A stretch of DNA of 64,000 nucleotides from Lentinula raphanica. Its lineage: Eukaryota; Basidiomycota; Agaricomycetes; Agaricales; Omphalotaceae. The stretch spans positions 620,001 to 684,000 of the forward strand of contig JANVFP010000020.1 in NCBI GenBank assembly GCA_027919835.1, given 5' to 3'. A program made the translations under genes and the position numbers. Positions 35,216-45,777 of this stretch are shown in pieces (within the stretch, counting starts at the first letter, position 1; each line of letters opens with the position of its first letter). A model generated the notes under the pieces. That model worked only from the letters and a program-made list of their open reading frames with translations. It ran no database searches and was not told the origin of the DNA.

Positions 35216-37218
35216 CATTGAGGCCAAAGGCCTTTTCCTGATGCAAAGACACTCAAAGATCCTCAAAGACACTCAAAGATTCTCAAAGCACCTCAAAGCA
35301 CCTCAAAGAATACCCCAGAACTTTCAAGTGGCTGGGAGTGCCTAGGATTTGGGAGGTATCTTTGCATGCTTTGGGGGCTCCAAAGCCTTGAAAGGCCCTA
35401 GGGGGCTTGAAAGCAGCTTTTAGTGGCTGAGAACTCAGTACATTTTTCCTGATGCAATGGGAGATGAGCAGCTGCTCGGGTTCCACAACGTACCGATCAA
35501 TCGAGGGTGCTCTGTAAAAACTGACCAATGAAAAACTACAGAAGAGAGTTGAATTAAAAGCATCCAGTGAATCAAATCAACATCTCTTACCTTGCTACAT
35601 TGGAAGCCCTGCTGTAGCACATGTGGAATACAATTCTGGAGTATTGCGAGCATCACTGTTCATGTTACTAAACGAGAAATTGGAATTCCTGATGTCCGAT
35701 AGCCCTGAAGCTTTTCTTTGATTTCTGCAACAACGTCTAGATATGAAGTCAGGACTCCCACACCTCTGGACCTTGATAAAACAGAGCGACACTCAACATT
35801 CTTCAAAGTCTGCTCAGTCCACCGCTTCTCCCCCTTCACAATCCACTTTGAAACAGTCCCACAATGAAGGCTGCCAAACAGCTCAGGTGAACGGGCTTGA
35901 AGGGTTTGGACAATCAGCTGAGGGGACCAATTCAATCGTGGGGCGACGCTGTTGATATGGACCCATAGAAAAGGATGATACCAGTTCATGCGCTCGTGTC
36001 GACATTGAGTGGCGCCTCCATTCTTGCCATTCCGCTTATCCTTCCAGTTCTTCCCTGGTCGGGATGTCTTGGCTAGATTGGAAATTGCAGCCGAACCTGT
36101 ATCGTAACCAAGAACAGCGTCCTTCACCTTTTGACCTACACCTCTAGTATTCTTGACCTTCTCCCGATGGCGCACCTGCCTATCACGATTGAGTTGCAGT
36201 TCATGCTCTTTCTTTTTAGCTCTTGCTCGAGCTTCTTCTGCAACTTTTTGATCCGTAACCTTGGAGTAGGTTTGTGCGAATTCAGTCTGTTGGGCATCAT
36301 ACTCCTCACGAGTGACCTGTTTGACCCCAAAGTCAAACAAAGTGCATGGTTTTGAGACTTGTGTGGAGGACATAAAAGCAAAGGGAGTGGTAGGAGCAGC
36401 CGTCGATGGAGCAGAATGACCAGGGGATTTGTTTTCATCATTAGAAGTTAGATTGATTACGAAACTTGGATGTGAGTGTGTGATACAAGTAGGAAGAGGA
36501 ATTTTCGTTGATGTATCTATGATGAGACGTTGAGACAGTGCACAGAATTCAGATTCAAGTAACCAATGAATGACTTACTTTTGTTTGGTAGAAGGAGCTG
36601 TTGCACCAGCTTTGGTTGCAGCAGCGGTGATCCGTTCAATCCATTGTTCCACATAGAAGCTATGATCTTGGGCAGTGAGATTTTGAGCTGTGGTCTGCAG
36701 AACTTTGATCAGATTGTGAAAGCATGGACCACGTTCCCTCAGCACAATGTGACCAGAAGTTTGAGAAGAAGTTGTTTGGAAGGCGAGTTCAAGCCGCCGA
36801 TTGAGAGCATAGCCATAACCCTCCTCTTTGATGTCTTCTGGATTGAGCTGAAAGTGGTATGTTGAATCTGGTAGCAAAAGAGGAAGAGAAGAGGGGAGAT
36901 TAGCAAGAAGATGAGAGAGAGATGTAATTTGAGAGTCTAAAGCTTCTGGAATAGTGTTCACAGTCGACCTCAATGTCATGATGTTTGCAAAGATTGTGAG
37001 AATCATTTTCGTTGCCTTAAATATGGTTTTTCTGCTCATTGTTACTCAAAAAGAGTAGGAGGATCGAAGTGGTAGATTGAGTTACAAAGTGGAGAGGTGG
37101 CTAGAGGTGGTTGCCTAATTTAGGCACCGTAACGCATAATGGCAGCCACATCGCTAATTTCGTGCAGTTGCTAATTGTAACACTCACTAAGGCGTTGCTT
37201 CCATATGCTCACCTACAG

Positions 37219-38999
37219 TATACTGGTATATAAGTGGTTTAATTCCTGACAGTAAGAGGTTGTATGATGTGTTGAAGCCATATATTCATATGGGCAAGAG
37301 AAATTGAACAGTTAGTGGGAGGCAGGACTTGCTTATATGATTCATAGTGGATCTTGTTGTTCCTTGTCTTATTGAGAAAGCACTTGAGTAATACACTTGG
37401 GTGTCATTTGTAAAAACACTTGTGACCTTGAATTTTGATCAACATAGAAGTTTCACTGGAAATACAGCACCCAAGACACATGAAGCAAGAGAAATGCTTG
37501 GCAGATTCATTATTATACAGTATTGCCATCAGGGTAGTTGAATTCAGAATATTGATACAGAGCTGGTGCCTTTAGAGGCCTTCCAATGACAAAAGTCATC
37601 AAATTTTCCTCAAAATAACTTCAAAAAATGTTTTGACTTATGTGAATTGGTGTGACCTTTTTGTTACCAGACTATTACCTCCCACATCAGCAAACACCCA
37701 ATTTTCTGTTGAACCTTCAGAGCTGTTTTAAACTGTTTCACTAGTCTTCCAGCTTTCCAGCTACTAGCTGGGCCACATATCAATAATTCTATACAAAAAA
37801 TAGATTTCCATGATCAATGTATACAGTAAATTGATTGACTAATGCACAGGTCAAAAGTACTGGCAGAAAATATTTGATTGCTGGTTACTGGCAACTTTTC
37901 AGAATTTTTCCAGGGTGCTGCAAGTTTCAAAAAGTCCAAAACAAAAAGTCTATAGAATATTGATGCATTACAAGCTACTGTATTCTGCCCAGCTGGCCCC
38001 ACTACGTCTGTCATCTGCCAAACTAACCTATTCTGTTCTCAACTCACACATAGTAGCAAGTACACTTGAGTGTGCACTTGTGATTACCTCTATGATAAGC
38101 TTAAATTAGCAGGTATGGAGGTCCAGCTAATGAAAGTCAACAGTCAAATTTTCAAAAATTCAAGGTTTACTTCAGCAAGTAGTAGCTAGCTAGGGTTTAG
38201 AGGTCCATTTCAATTTAATTTTCCTGAAAAAAAATATGAATTGAAAAATGAACAAAATTATCAAAACTCAAATTACATAACAATAGATCTGAATTAGTTC
38301 AATGATACAATAATTCAGTACATGATTCAACTCAGGAACTCAACTGGTCTAGCAATAGACTGATTCAAATTGGAATTAAATTGGATCAAATCACAATCAA
38401 TTATGTTTTATATAGAAAAACATTGAGACAGTAGAATAATAGGTTATCAAAAGAAATTATCATCCTAGTAGTTAAGGTTTTCATCATCTTTACCTCTATA
38501 TCTCTATATCAAGTCCAAACTCCATATTTTTGTCAAGAAATGAGATCTCCTGTAGTCAGTAAATGCATGATAAATCTCATTAGTTAGGATTTGTATTATA
38601 TATTGTTATACCTGAAATAGAAAACCTTCTTTCAAGCAGATTCACTTTGTTATATCAAATTTCCCATGCAAAAATTTACAAACTTAGAAAACTTAAATGA
38701 GGTATTCAAATATATACACTGATATAAACATATTGAACAGTAGAGAAGTCCATGGACTTGTTGCATTTGATAAAGAGCATATCAAAAGCTTACAAATGTT
38801 GTGAAAAAAACAATGTAGAAAGCACCATTTTTATATAAATTCTGAATTTTCATAATTTTTACAATTGGAAATCCTTTTGGAAATTTTGTACTGCTTGAGT
38901 GTTGAGATAATATCTGAATTGAATTTCCATAGATTGTATGATCAGGAAAGACAAAAGCCTTGCAGAAAGCTGGTGTTTCCTGAAAAACCTTATATAAAC
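37219..38999. other. AT-rich spacer without a supported gene
   Basis: No frame above about 85 codons shows a domain. It holds a short fragment of the EF-hand/ZZ gene (38103-38195). From about 38.85 kb, sequence resembles the interior of the non-autonomous element at 49718-50534 (both have ACAAAAGCCTTGC and CAATTGGCC). Confidence 0.5.
38103..38195 (+). pseudogene. Fragment of an EF-hand/ZZ gene 3' end
   Basis: About 90 bp resembles the last coding bases of the gene ending at 21300. TTAGCAGGTAT, GAGG, CCAGCT, GTCAA or GTGAA, and CAAGTAGTAGCTAGC match TTAGCAGGTATAGAGGACC, CAGCT and CAAGTGCTAGCTGC. The coiled-coil reading frame is broken. It is probably the remnant of a second gene copy eroded by transposons. 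Confidence 0.65.
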
Positions 39000-39420
39000 A
39001 ATTGGCCATTTTCAGTAATTTTGAAACTTCCAACATTTATTCGAGCCTAAACAACCTCTGCAAGTCTTTTTTACCCATGGCTGAGCCTATGCCAAGCTGG
39101 CGCTTATTTAGCAGCACAGCATTTGAACGCCTAAGCACCAGCCTTTCTATCTTTCCCACACTTCCTCTTCTTCCTCACTCCCATCCTCTCATCTTCATCC
39201 TCAACCTCTTAATGCCATGGAACTGCAGGAACAACCTCAATGACCACAAGACACAATGGAGGAATAACAAAAGGGCTGGAGACCACAAGGACATGATCTG
39301 CCAGCCACTATAATTACCAGTGCATAATCCATTCATTGAATGGATTACATCCATGCTAACTAGGTCCCGTACTAGGACCATCGTGGACTTGCATTGACTC
39401 CATCAAACCCTCGGCCCCAC
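39000..39420 (+). repeat. Old (CpG-poor) copy of a retroelement internal segment
   Basis: Matches 42240-42690 over its length: GAGCTGGCGCTTATT or AAGCTGGCGCTTATT, TTTCCCACACTTCCT, CTCCCATCCTCTC, GGATTACATCCA and AGGACCATCGT. Where the 42-kb copy has CG, this copy usually has TG or CA. No coding frame survives. Confidence 0.75.
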
Positions 39421-39682
39421 CCTTTCGTGTTAAATCCCTTGGTTCCATTATGTCAACCTTATCTTTGCCCCCCATCTTTCCATATAAACCTTTGTCATCT
39501 TGTCTTCCTCATCCTCAGCCTGGTAATGCTCCGCTTAGTCATCTACAATAACAATTGCACCCCACTCCTATCATCTATGGCTCATATACGTGTCATTTGA
39601 CCTCCCATCAACCCAGTACATTCACCTTTGGTATGAAAACACACCCTGCCAGCCCCTTCTCAGCGTTGTCACTCTATTTGGG

Positions 39683-39801
39683 TCTGTGAAGAACTGACAT
39701 GCTGGGAATGAGTGCCAATAATTCAACTGGGCTAAAAGACCACAATACCAGGTCACTCTGGTATTGTTCCCAGCACTATATAAGTGGTTCAATTTCTGAC
39801 A
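39683..39801 (+). repeat. 119-bp direct repeat, copy 1
   Basis: TCTGTGAAGAACTGACATGC to AATTTCTGACA; nearly identical to 40092-40210. The last part (TATAAGTGGTT, AATTCCTGACA) also occurs at 37226-37252, next to the right end of the pogo-like element. Confidence 0.85.
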
Positions 39802-40091
39802 CTGGCAGTACATCCCCCTTTGAAACATTGAGCCCCTGAGATGCTTGGCACAGAGCTACACACCTGTGCAGTCAGGCAGATGGACTATGTTATCATCTGC
39901 CCCGTCAGCCATGTGGTATCTGACCCCCAAAGCCACCACCAAGTGCCAACGACAACTGGTTGCTAAGGGAATGTACAGAACCAACTAATATAGCAGGCCC
40001 CCAAGTCAACATATGACCTGTGAGCCAAGTGGAAACAAGAGCATCTTTTGCCCACTAAGAGGATTGAACCATTGACCCTTGGACCTGGTAT

Positions 40092-40210
40092 TCTGTGAAG
40101 AACTGACATGCTGGGAATGAGTGCCAATAATCCAACTGGGCCAAAAGACCACAATACCAGGTCACTCTGGTATTGTTCCCAGCACTATATAAGTGGTTCA
40201 ATTCCTGACA
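40092..40210 (+). repeat. 119-bp direct repeat, copy 2
   Basis: TCTGTGAAGAACTGACATGC to AATTCCTGACA, of the same length as the copy at 39683-39801. The two are 409 bp apart start to start and may be ends of a small element or the product of unequal exchange. Confidence 0.85.
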
Positions 40211-40394
40211 GGGTCCCCGTCATTGTGCATAACCTTTCAGCACTTTGTTTGGCTTGTACCTACATCCCTGGCTTTCCTTTGCCTTGTTTGGCTTCTCCTT
40301 GCTTGGTTCAGATCTTACATGGGTAGTGTCAGCCCTGGTTCATTCCTACTTACCCAGATAAGTCAAGCCAAGTCATGACAACTCCTTGTCTGGT

Positions 40395-40577
40395 GTCATC
40401 TGATATATTTCTTTTGTTTTTTCATTTGACTTCTGATACTCATTAGGGGCCGGATTGACACGTGTTCATGCCAATTTGTGTCATTTTGAGTCAAAGCACA
40501 TCGTCAGCACATAACAACGACATGTTTCTTACATGTCCCAGCACTGGGACGTGTCATCACAATTATTATTGTGGTGT
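40395..40577 (+). mobile_element. 5' part of an LTR (family 1), CpG-depleted
   Basis: Matches 46450-46625 (TGATATATTTCTTTTGTT, GACTTCTGATACT, GGGACGTGTCATCACAATTAT). It is cut off at 40577 by the start of a family-2 LTR. Most CG sites of the 46-kb copy are TG or CA here. Confidence 0.75.
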
Positions 40578-41009
40578 GTTATATTCATGCCTCCAAATCT
40601 GATCCGATTCCGGTCCAGACCCCTCCCTAATCCCCTCAAACTCATTTTATGTTTGTTATTTCTTCTCCAATTGCTTTTATAGCTCTGATGGCTCCGACTC
40701 CGAAGCTTGTACTTAATGTTTGCTTGTTTATTAGTGTATAACTCTGATCCAATTCAGAGGCACAGCCACAGTCCTTATTGCCTTTATGCTTATCACTCTT
40801 ATTGTCTTTTATTTTATAATAAGTACATTCATTCTTTTGTTATGATTTTACAATAGTTATTGTTAATTACTTGACAGCCTCGGAACTTGATTACTCCGAA
40901 ACTGGTATATAAGCCTTAGTAGTTTGTACTGTAGGCTTAACCTCAAAATCGACTTGGGTATGACCTAGTTACCTCTGGTACTAGTTTCAGTCCTCTCTAG
41001 TACAACCTC

Positions 41010-41234
41010 CATCAGGAAAAGTACCCTTGACTTAGGTAACCCAGAGATACCCCCCAAAACCTAGGCTCTCCCAAAGCACCCAAAGAAATCTGAGGCAAAC
41101 TCAGGCTTGCCCAGGCTTTTCCAGGCAAACTCAGGCTTGCTCAGGCTTTTTCAGGCAAATTCAAAGCTTTTAAACTGCTGAGGTTTTGGGGGGTATCTCT
41201 AGGCAGCCTAGGCACCAGGTCAGTTTTGCTGATG
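41010..41234. mobile_element. 225-bp MITE with CATCAG ends
   Basis: Ends CATCAGGAAAAG.. and, inverted, CATCAGCAAAAC... The inside is also largely palindromic (AGAGATACCCCCCAAAACCT mirrored by AGGTTTTGGGGGGTATCTCT). It is flanked by TC on both sides. The empty site is preserved in the inverted LTR copy near 41720, which reads straight through (ACAACC, TC, TGCC on the LTR strand). The TIR matches transposons A and B, so it belongs to the same family. Confidence 0.9.
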
Positions 41235-41432
41235 TCTGCCTTTACGTCTAGTCCATTTGACTCTCTGTTTAGTTCAAATCTGACTCCAACTCTGACTTTC
41301 CCATGGTCCAACGGTCCTATTGGATCCTTACGTTCATCACCTACCCTCAGGGACATGCAGCAAGTAGAAGGTGTTGGTCAATAAGTTATAACAGCACCAA
41401 GTCCCGCAACCATCCTTAGGGTCTTGTATACT

Positions 41433-42125
41433 TGTTAGGGTCGTGCCAGATAGGGTCGGAGGGGTCCAGAAATTCCGGAGTCGGACCTAGTAGGTCCTGA
41501 GATTAGACTTAGAAAGCACCAAGCAGGTAGGAAAGTGTACAAGACCCTACAGATGGTTGCAGGACTTGGTGCTGTTATTGACCAACACCTTCTACTTGCT
41601 GCGTGTCCCTGAGGGTAGGTGACAAATGTAAGGATCCAATAGGACCATCGGACCATGGGAAAGTTGGAGTCGGAGTCGGACCAAACAGAGAGTTAAACAG
41701 ACTAGATGTGAAGGCAGAGGTTGTACTAGAGAGGACTGAAACTAGTACCAGAGGTAACTAGGTCGTACCCAAGTTGATTTCGAGGTTAAGCCTACAGTAC
41801 AAACTACTAAGGCTTATATACCAGTCTCGGAGTAATCAAGTTCCGAGGCTGTCAAGTAATTAACAATAACTATTGTAAAGTCATAACAAAAGAATGAATG
41901 TACTTATTGTAAAATAAAAGACAATAAGAGGAATAAAGACAATAAGGACTGTGGCTGTGCCTCCAAATTGGATCGGAGTTACACACTAATAAGCAAGCAA
42001 ACATTAAGTACAAGCTCCGGAGTCAGAGCCATCGGAGTAGAAATAACAAACATAAAATGAGTGTGAGGGGATTAGGGAGGGGTCTGGATTGGAATCAGAT
42101 TGGAGTCGGAGGTATGAATATAACA
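41433..42125 (-). mobile_element. Solo LTR (family 2), 693 bp, minus strand
   Basis: On the minus strand it starts TGTTATATTC and ends GACCCTAACA, a TG..CA-type LTR. It is flanked by ATACT (41428-41432) and ACACT (42126-42130), a 5-bp duplication with one transition. It is inserted head-on into an older LTR of the same family, creating a palindrome of about 1.4 kb. Confidence 0.85.
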
Positions 42126-42239
42126 ACACTTTCCTACCAGCTCGGTACTTCTTAAGTCCGATCTCAGGACCTACTAGGTGTTATGAAGCATAACATGTAC
42201 TTCTAAGCCCCCAGAAATTCCTCAAATATTCCCAGCATA

Positions 42240-42718
42240 TCCTCTGATTTTTCCTGATTTTCCTACCATTTTTCCAGTAATTTTCCAGCCTTTATTCACC
42301 CTTAAATGGCCTCTACAAGCATTCTCTATCAATGGCCGAGCCCTCGCCGAGCTGGCGCTTATTCGGCGTCTCGGCATCTAAATGAGGAAGCGCCGCCTTT
42401 CTAATTTTCCCACACTTCCTTTCCCTCCTCGCTCCCATCCTCTCCACTCCATCCTCAACTCCTCAAGACCGTGGAACCATCGGGACAACGCCAAGGACTT
42501 CAAGACACGATGAAGGGAGGATCAGGACAATGAGGGACACACTTAGAGGGTTGGAGGCCGCGATGACGCGGCCTACCAACTAATTCCATTACTGGTGCGT
42601 AATCCGTTCCTCGAACGGATTACATCCACGCTAACGAGGTTCCGTAGGACCATCGTCGACTCGCGTCGACGCATTGGACTCCCACGAACGCCTTCCGGAT
42701 CTCAACCACCACAGGATA
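42240..42718 (+). repeat. CpG-rich copy of a retroelement internal segment
   Basis: Sister of 39000-39420. It continues after the palindromic element at 45778 (ACCCCAACAGCCCTCGG and onward). No long frame survives, so it may be the non-coding interior of a non-autonomous LTR element. Confidence 0.65.
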
Positions 42719-45700
42719 CAGTAAAGCTTTTGTAAAAAACACTGATAAGTTATCGGGTACCTATTGCAAATAGTTGTGATAACCTGGAGGGGGTCCCGGA
42801 AATGGCTCCGGGGGTGGTCATGCCTGTCACTACCTGTCACATATGGCTTATATTTACTGTTTTGGGTAATTAATAATCATCCAGATATTAAATAAGCAGT
42901 ACATTTTCAAAAAAACCCGAAAATTCATAAAAATTTATAAAAAACCTAAAATGGCCTGATTAGGTCAGATCAGGATATGTAAGCAAATGACCTCATATGA
43001 TAAAAAATAATGTAGGGCCAATCTAGATACTAAAAATAGCCCAAAAAATCACTAAAAATGCAAAAAATATTTAGGGATGGTATAGAGCCTATTGCAGGCC
43101 CAGGCACATCAAAATTACCAAAAAAAGGTAAAAATTGATCATGATCTCATCTTGTAGCAAAAAATCTGAAAAAAATCCTAAAAATAGTCAAAAAATTCAG
43201 GGGTGCCTTGTTGGCCCTGAAAATGCAAAATAAAAAAAATACGCGACAAGTGTAAAATTTCCATCACTCCAAATCATTCTAAATCACACTATACAGTCAG
43301 TATATATGATGTATATGCTATATTTAGCATCCTAGTACCTTTATTGGGCTAAAAATAGAACTTGATCTCATCTCATAGCAAAAAATCTGAAAAAATCATA
43401 AAAAATACTCAAAAAATTCAGGGGTGCCTTATTGGCCCTGAAAATGCAAAATAAAAAAATTTACATAACACAATTGAAAAACAACATCACTCCAAATCAT
43501 ACCAAATCCACTACACAGTCAGTATATATCATGTATATACTATTTATAGCACCCCTAGTACCCTCAATCATTTATATCACTCAAGAATCATACCAAACTG
43601 AATGATTTGGGGAGTAAATATATTGTACATGATATTTTTAGCACACCTAGTACCCTTGATAACTTAGAACAATTTATATTACTCAATATGTTTAGTACAC
43701 TTAGCACTTATTACACCTAACACACTAAAACTCATAACAGTACTTATATGTATTATACTTAATACAGTTGACAATGAAAATACTTAAAACAGTGTTGTCA
43801 GTCACTATACTCAACACACTTAACAGTCAAAAAGTCGGAACAATGTTACTTTATATACATAACACACTTATAACAACGAGTTTTGGGTGCTTATGGGCAC
43901 TTATTTGGTGTTTTTGAGTCGAAAATCATTATAGCACACTCAATAATTTTTGTCTGGGCTCTATATTGTGTAAGGATGTTGTTTATATCATAATACACTT
44001 GATACAGCTCGGAGAACTCAAGATTACAGCCTGTGGGACTGGCTATATTGTGATCTTTTGAAATATAACAGTGTTTTATGTAAATGTCAATGCATATGTC
44101 CATGTGATGCAAGTATACTGATGGTGGTTGATGAGGGAATCACTCCTACAGTCTACTAGAAGTGTCTGGACATGGTTCAGATACTCACTATGACTATTGG
44201 ACTCTGTGATATACATGTACATGTTTCATGTACACTGTAGATGTCTACACTTACATGTAACAATAGATGTCATATTCAATGACCCCCATTACAGATCTCT
44301 TGGCTGTATCACATAGAGATAGCATAGAATAGATTGTAGGATGACTCTTCTCATGACCCAGTAGCAGTTTGACTTCACAACATGGGTGTATGCACTGACA
44401 TTTACATAAAACACTGTTATATCACAAAAGATCACAATATAGCCAGTTCCACAGGCTGCAATCTTGAGTTCTACAAACTGTATCAAGTGTATTATGATAT
44501 AAACAACATCCTTACACAATATAGAGCCCAGACAAAAATTATTGAGTATGCTATTAATGAATTTCGACTCAAAAACACCAAATAAGTGCCCATAAGCGCC
44601 CAAAACTCGTTGTTATAAGTGTGTTATGTATATAAAGTAACATTGTTCCGACTTTTTGACTGTTAAGTGTGTTAAGTATAGTGACTGATAATACTTTTTT
44701 GAGTATTTTCATTGTCAACTGTGTTAAGTATAATACATATAAGTACTGTTATGAGTTTTCATGTGTGAGGTTTGATGAGTGTTAAGTGTACTGAACACAT
44801 TGAGTAATATAAATTGTTCTGAGTCATTAAGGGTACTAGGTGTGCTAAAAATATCATGTACATTATATTTACTGAATGTTGTCAGTCTGATATGATTCTC
44901 GAGTGATATAAGCTATACTGAGTGATTGAAGGTACTAGAGGTGCTAAAAATAGTATATACATGATATATACTGACTGTGTAGTGGATTTGGTATGATTTG
45001 GAGTGATGTTGTTTTTCAATTGTGTTGTGTAAATTTTTTTTATTTTGCATTTTCAGGGCCAATAAGGGACCCCTCAATTTTTTGAGTATTTTTTATGATT
45101 TTTTCAGATTTTTGCTATCAGATGAGATCAAGTTCTATTTTTAGCCCAATAAAGGTACTAGGATGCTAAATATAGCATATACATCATATATACTGACTGT
45201 ATAGTGTGATCTAGAATGATTTGGAGTGATGAAAATTTTACACTTGTCGCGTATTTTTTTTTATTTTGCATTTTCAGGGCCAACAAGGCACCCCTGAATT
45301 TTTTGACTATTTTTAGGATTTTTTTCAGATTTTTTGCTACAAGATGAGATCATGATCAATTTTTACCTTTTTTCGGTAATTTTGATGTGCCTGGGCCTGC
45401 AATAGGCTCTATACCATCCCTAAATATTTTTTGCATTTTTAGTGATTTTTTGGGCTATTTTTAGTATCTAGATTGGCCCTACATTATTTTTTATCATATG
45501 AGGTCATTTGCTTACATATCCTGATCTGACCTAATCAGGCCATTTTAGGTTTTTTATAAATTTTTATGAATTTTCGGGTTTTTTTGAAAATGTACTGCTT
45601 ATTTAATATCTGGATGATTATTAATTACCCAAAACAGTAAATATAAGCCATATGTGACAGGTAGTGACAGGCATAACCACCCCCGGAGCCATTTCCGGGA

Positions 45701-45775
45701 CCCCCTCCGGGTTATCACAACTATTTGCAATAGGTACCCGATAACTTATCGGTACTTTTTACAAAAGTTTTACAG
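42719..45775. mobile_element. 3.06-kb palindromic (foldback) element, TA duplication
   Basis: The ends read CAGTAAAGCTTTTGTAAAA and, inverted, CTGTAAAACTTTTGTAAAA, continuing into GATAAGTTATCGGGTACC on both sides. Flanks are TA at 42717-42718 and 45776-45777. The two arms, each about 1.4 kb, match along their length (for example GGTGCTTATGGGCACTTATT at 43888 mirrored near 44590). A non-palindromic core of about 250 bp lies at about 44120-44370. No transposase is seen. A second, partial copy at 48270-51035 has the same arms and the same core. Confidence 0.85.
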
Positions 45776-45777
45776 TA

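Larger units (their letters stand above)
23786..35243. mobile_element. Autonomous Plavaka-type transposon B with TET/JBP and DUF6532 cargo (11.5 kb)
   Basis: The ends are CATCAGGAAAA in inverted orientation, flanked by CA on both sides (23784-23785, 35244-35245). Subterminal zones on both sides are packed with CAACTTGAG-type repeats. Three multi-exon genes lie inside: a Plavaka-type transposase (plus), and a TET/JBP-like dioxygenase and a DUF6532-like protein (both minus). Exon 1 of the dioxygenase is still rich in CpG, unlike older repeats nearby. All three genes are largely open, so the element looks young. Iyer and colleagues (2014) described TET/JBP genes travelling with KDZ-class transposons in basidiomycetes; this transposase is of the Plavaka type instead. 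Confidence 0.85.
22991..35454. mobile_element. Non-autonomous TIR element A (about 1 kb) carrying a nested insertion
   Basis: Both ends start CATCAGGAAAAA in inverted orientation, and each is flanked by CA (22989-22990, 35455-35456). Without its own insertion (23786-35243) it is about 1.0 kb. It contains short tandem motifs near both ends: CTTTGAGGAT repeats at 23230-23290 and CTCAAAGCACCT or CTCAAAGACACT repeats at 35245-35320. It has no frame of its own. It shares its TIR with the inner element and with the MITE at 41010, so it was probably moved by the Plavaka-type transposase. Confidence 0.85.
21747..37039 (-). pseudogene. DDE_1 (pogo-like) transposase, split and decayed
   Basis: Read on the minus strand, the N-terminal part lies at 37039-36580 and 36500-35460, and the catalytic part at 22990-21747. 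Recognisable blocks are the first Asp motif (INMDQTG), KRAYTLCVASMPDGDLLPFQ, SHFSTFKTMKE, the second Asp motif (FIDCYPVH) and the third (FQPADVG, across an intron at about 22.37 kb). The coding sequence continues in frame from 35457 to 22990 once the 12.46-kb insertion and one 2-bp duplication are removed. It is dead for further reasons: in-frame stops at the position of a conserved Trp (TGA, about 35.49 kb), near 35.65 kb and near 22.19 kb (TAA). It is also flanked by degenerate splice phases at the first intron. The family assignment rests on the DDE-type blocks. Confidence 0.85.
21444..37218 (-). mobile_element. pogo/DDE_1-type DNA transposon with nested insertions (15.8 kb)
   Basis: The left end begins CTGTAGGCGAGTGTATGGA and the right end, on the opposite strand, CTGTAGGTGAGCATATGGA. 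The inverted match covers about 27 bp including GGCAAC/AGCAAC. Both ends are flanked by TA (21442-21443 and 37219-37220), the duplication typical of Tc1/mariner/pogo elements. The element's own transposase gene runs on the minus strand from about 37.04 kb to 21.75 kb. Without the insertion at 22991-35454 it would be about 3.3 kb, a normal size for this group. Confidence 0.88.
40578..42178 (+). mobile_element. Older family-2 LTR, interrupted twice
   Basis: Begins TGTTATATTC at 40578, runs to 41432, and resumes at 42126 (ACACTTTCCTACC). Between lies a complete inverted LTR of the same family. A 225-bp MITE sits at 41010-41234. Apart from the insertions its sequence follows the inverted copy base for base, with many CG to TG/CA differences. 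No retroelement genes are attached, so it is a solo or truncated LTR. Confidence 0.8.

Noticed and set aside
21754..37039. Treating the pogo-like transposase as two separate genes (about 22 kb and about 36 kb)
   Set aside because: The two halves join in frame when the 12.46-kb insertion and its 2-bp duplication are removed, so they are one split gene.
40015..40085. tRNA-like words (GAGGATTGAACC)
   Set aside because: The T-arm-like word has no matching D-arm, anticodon stem or acceptor stem at proper spacing.
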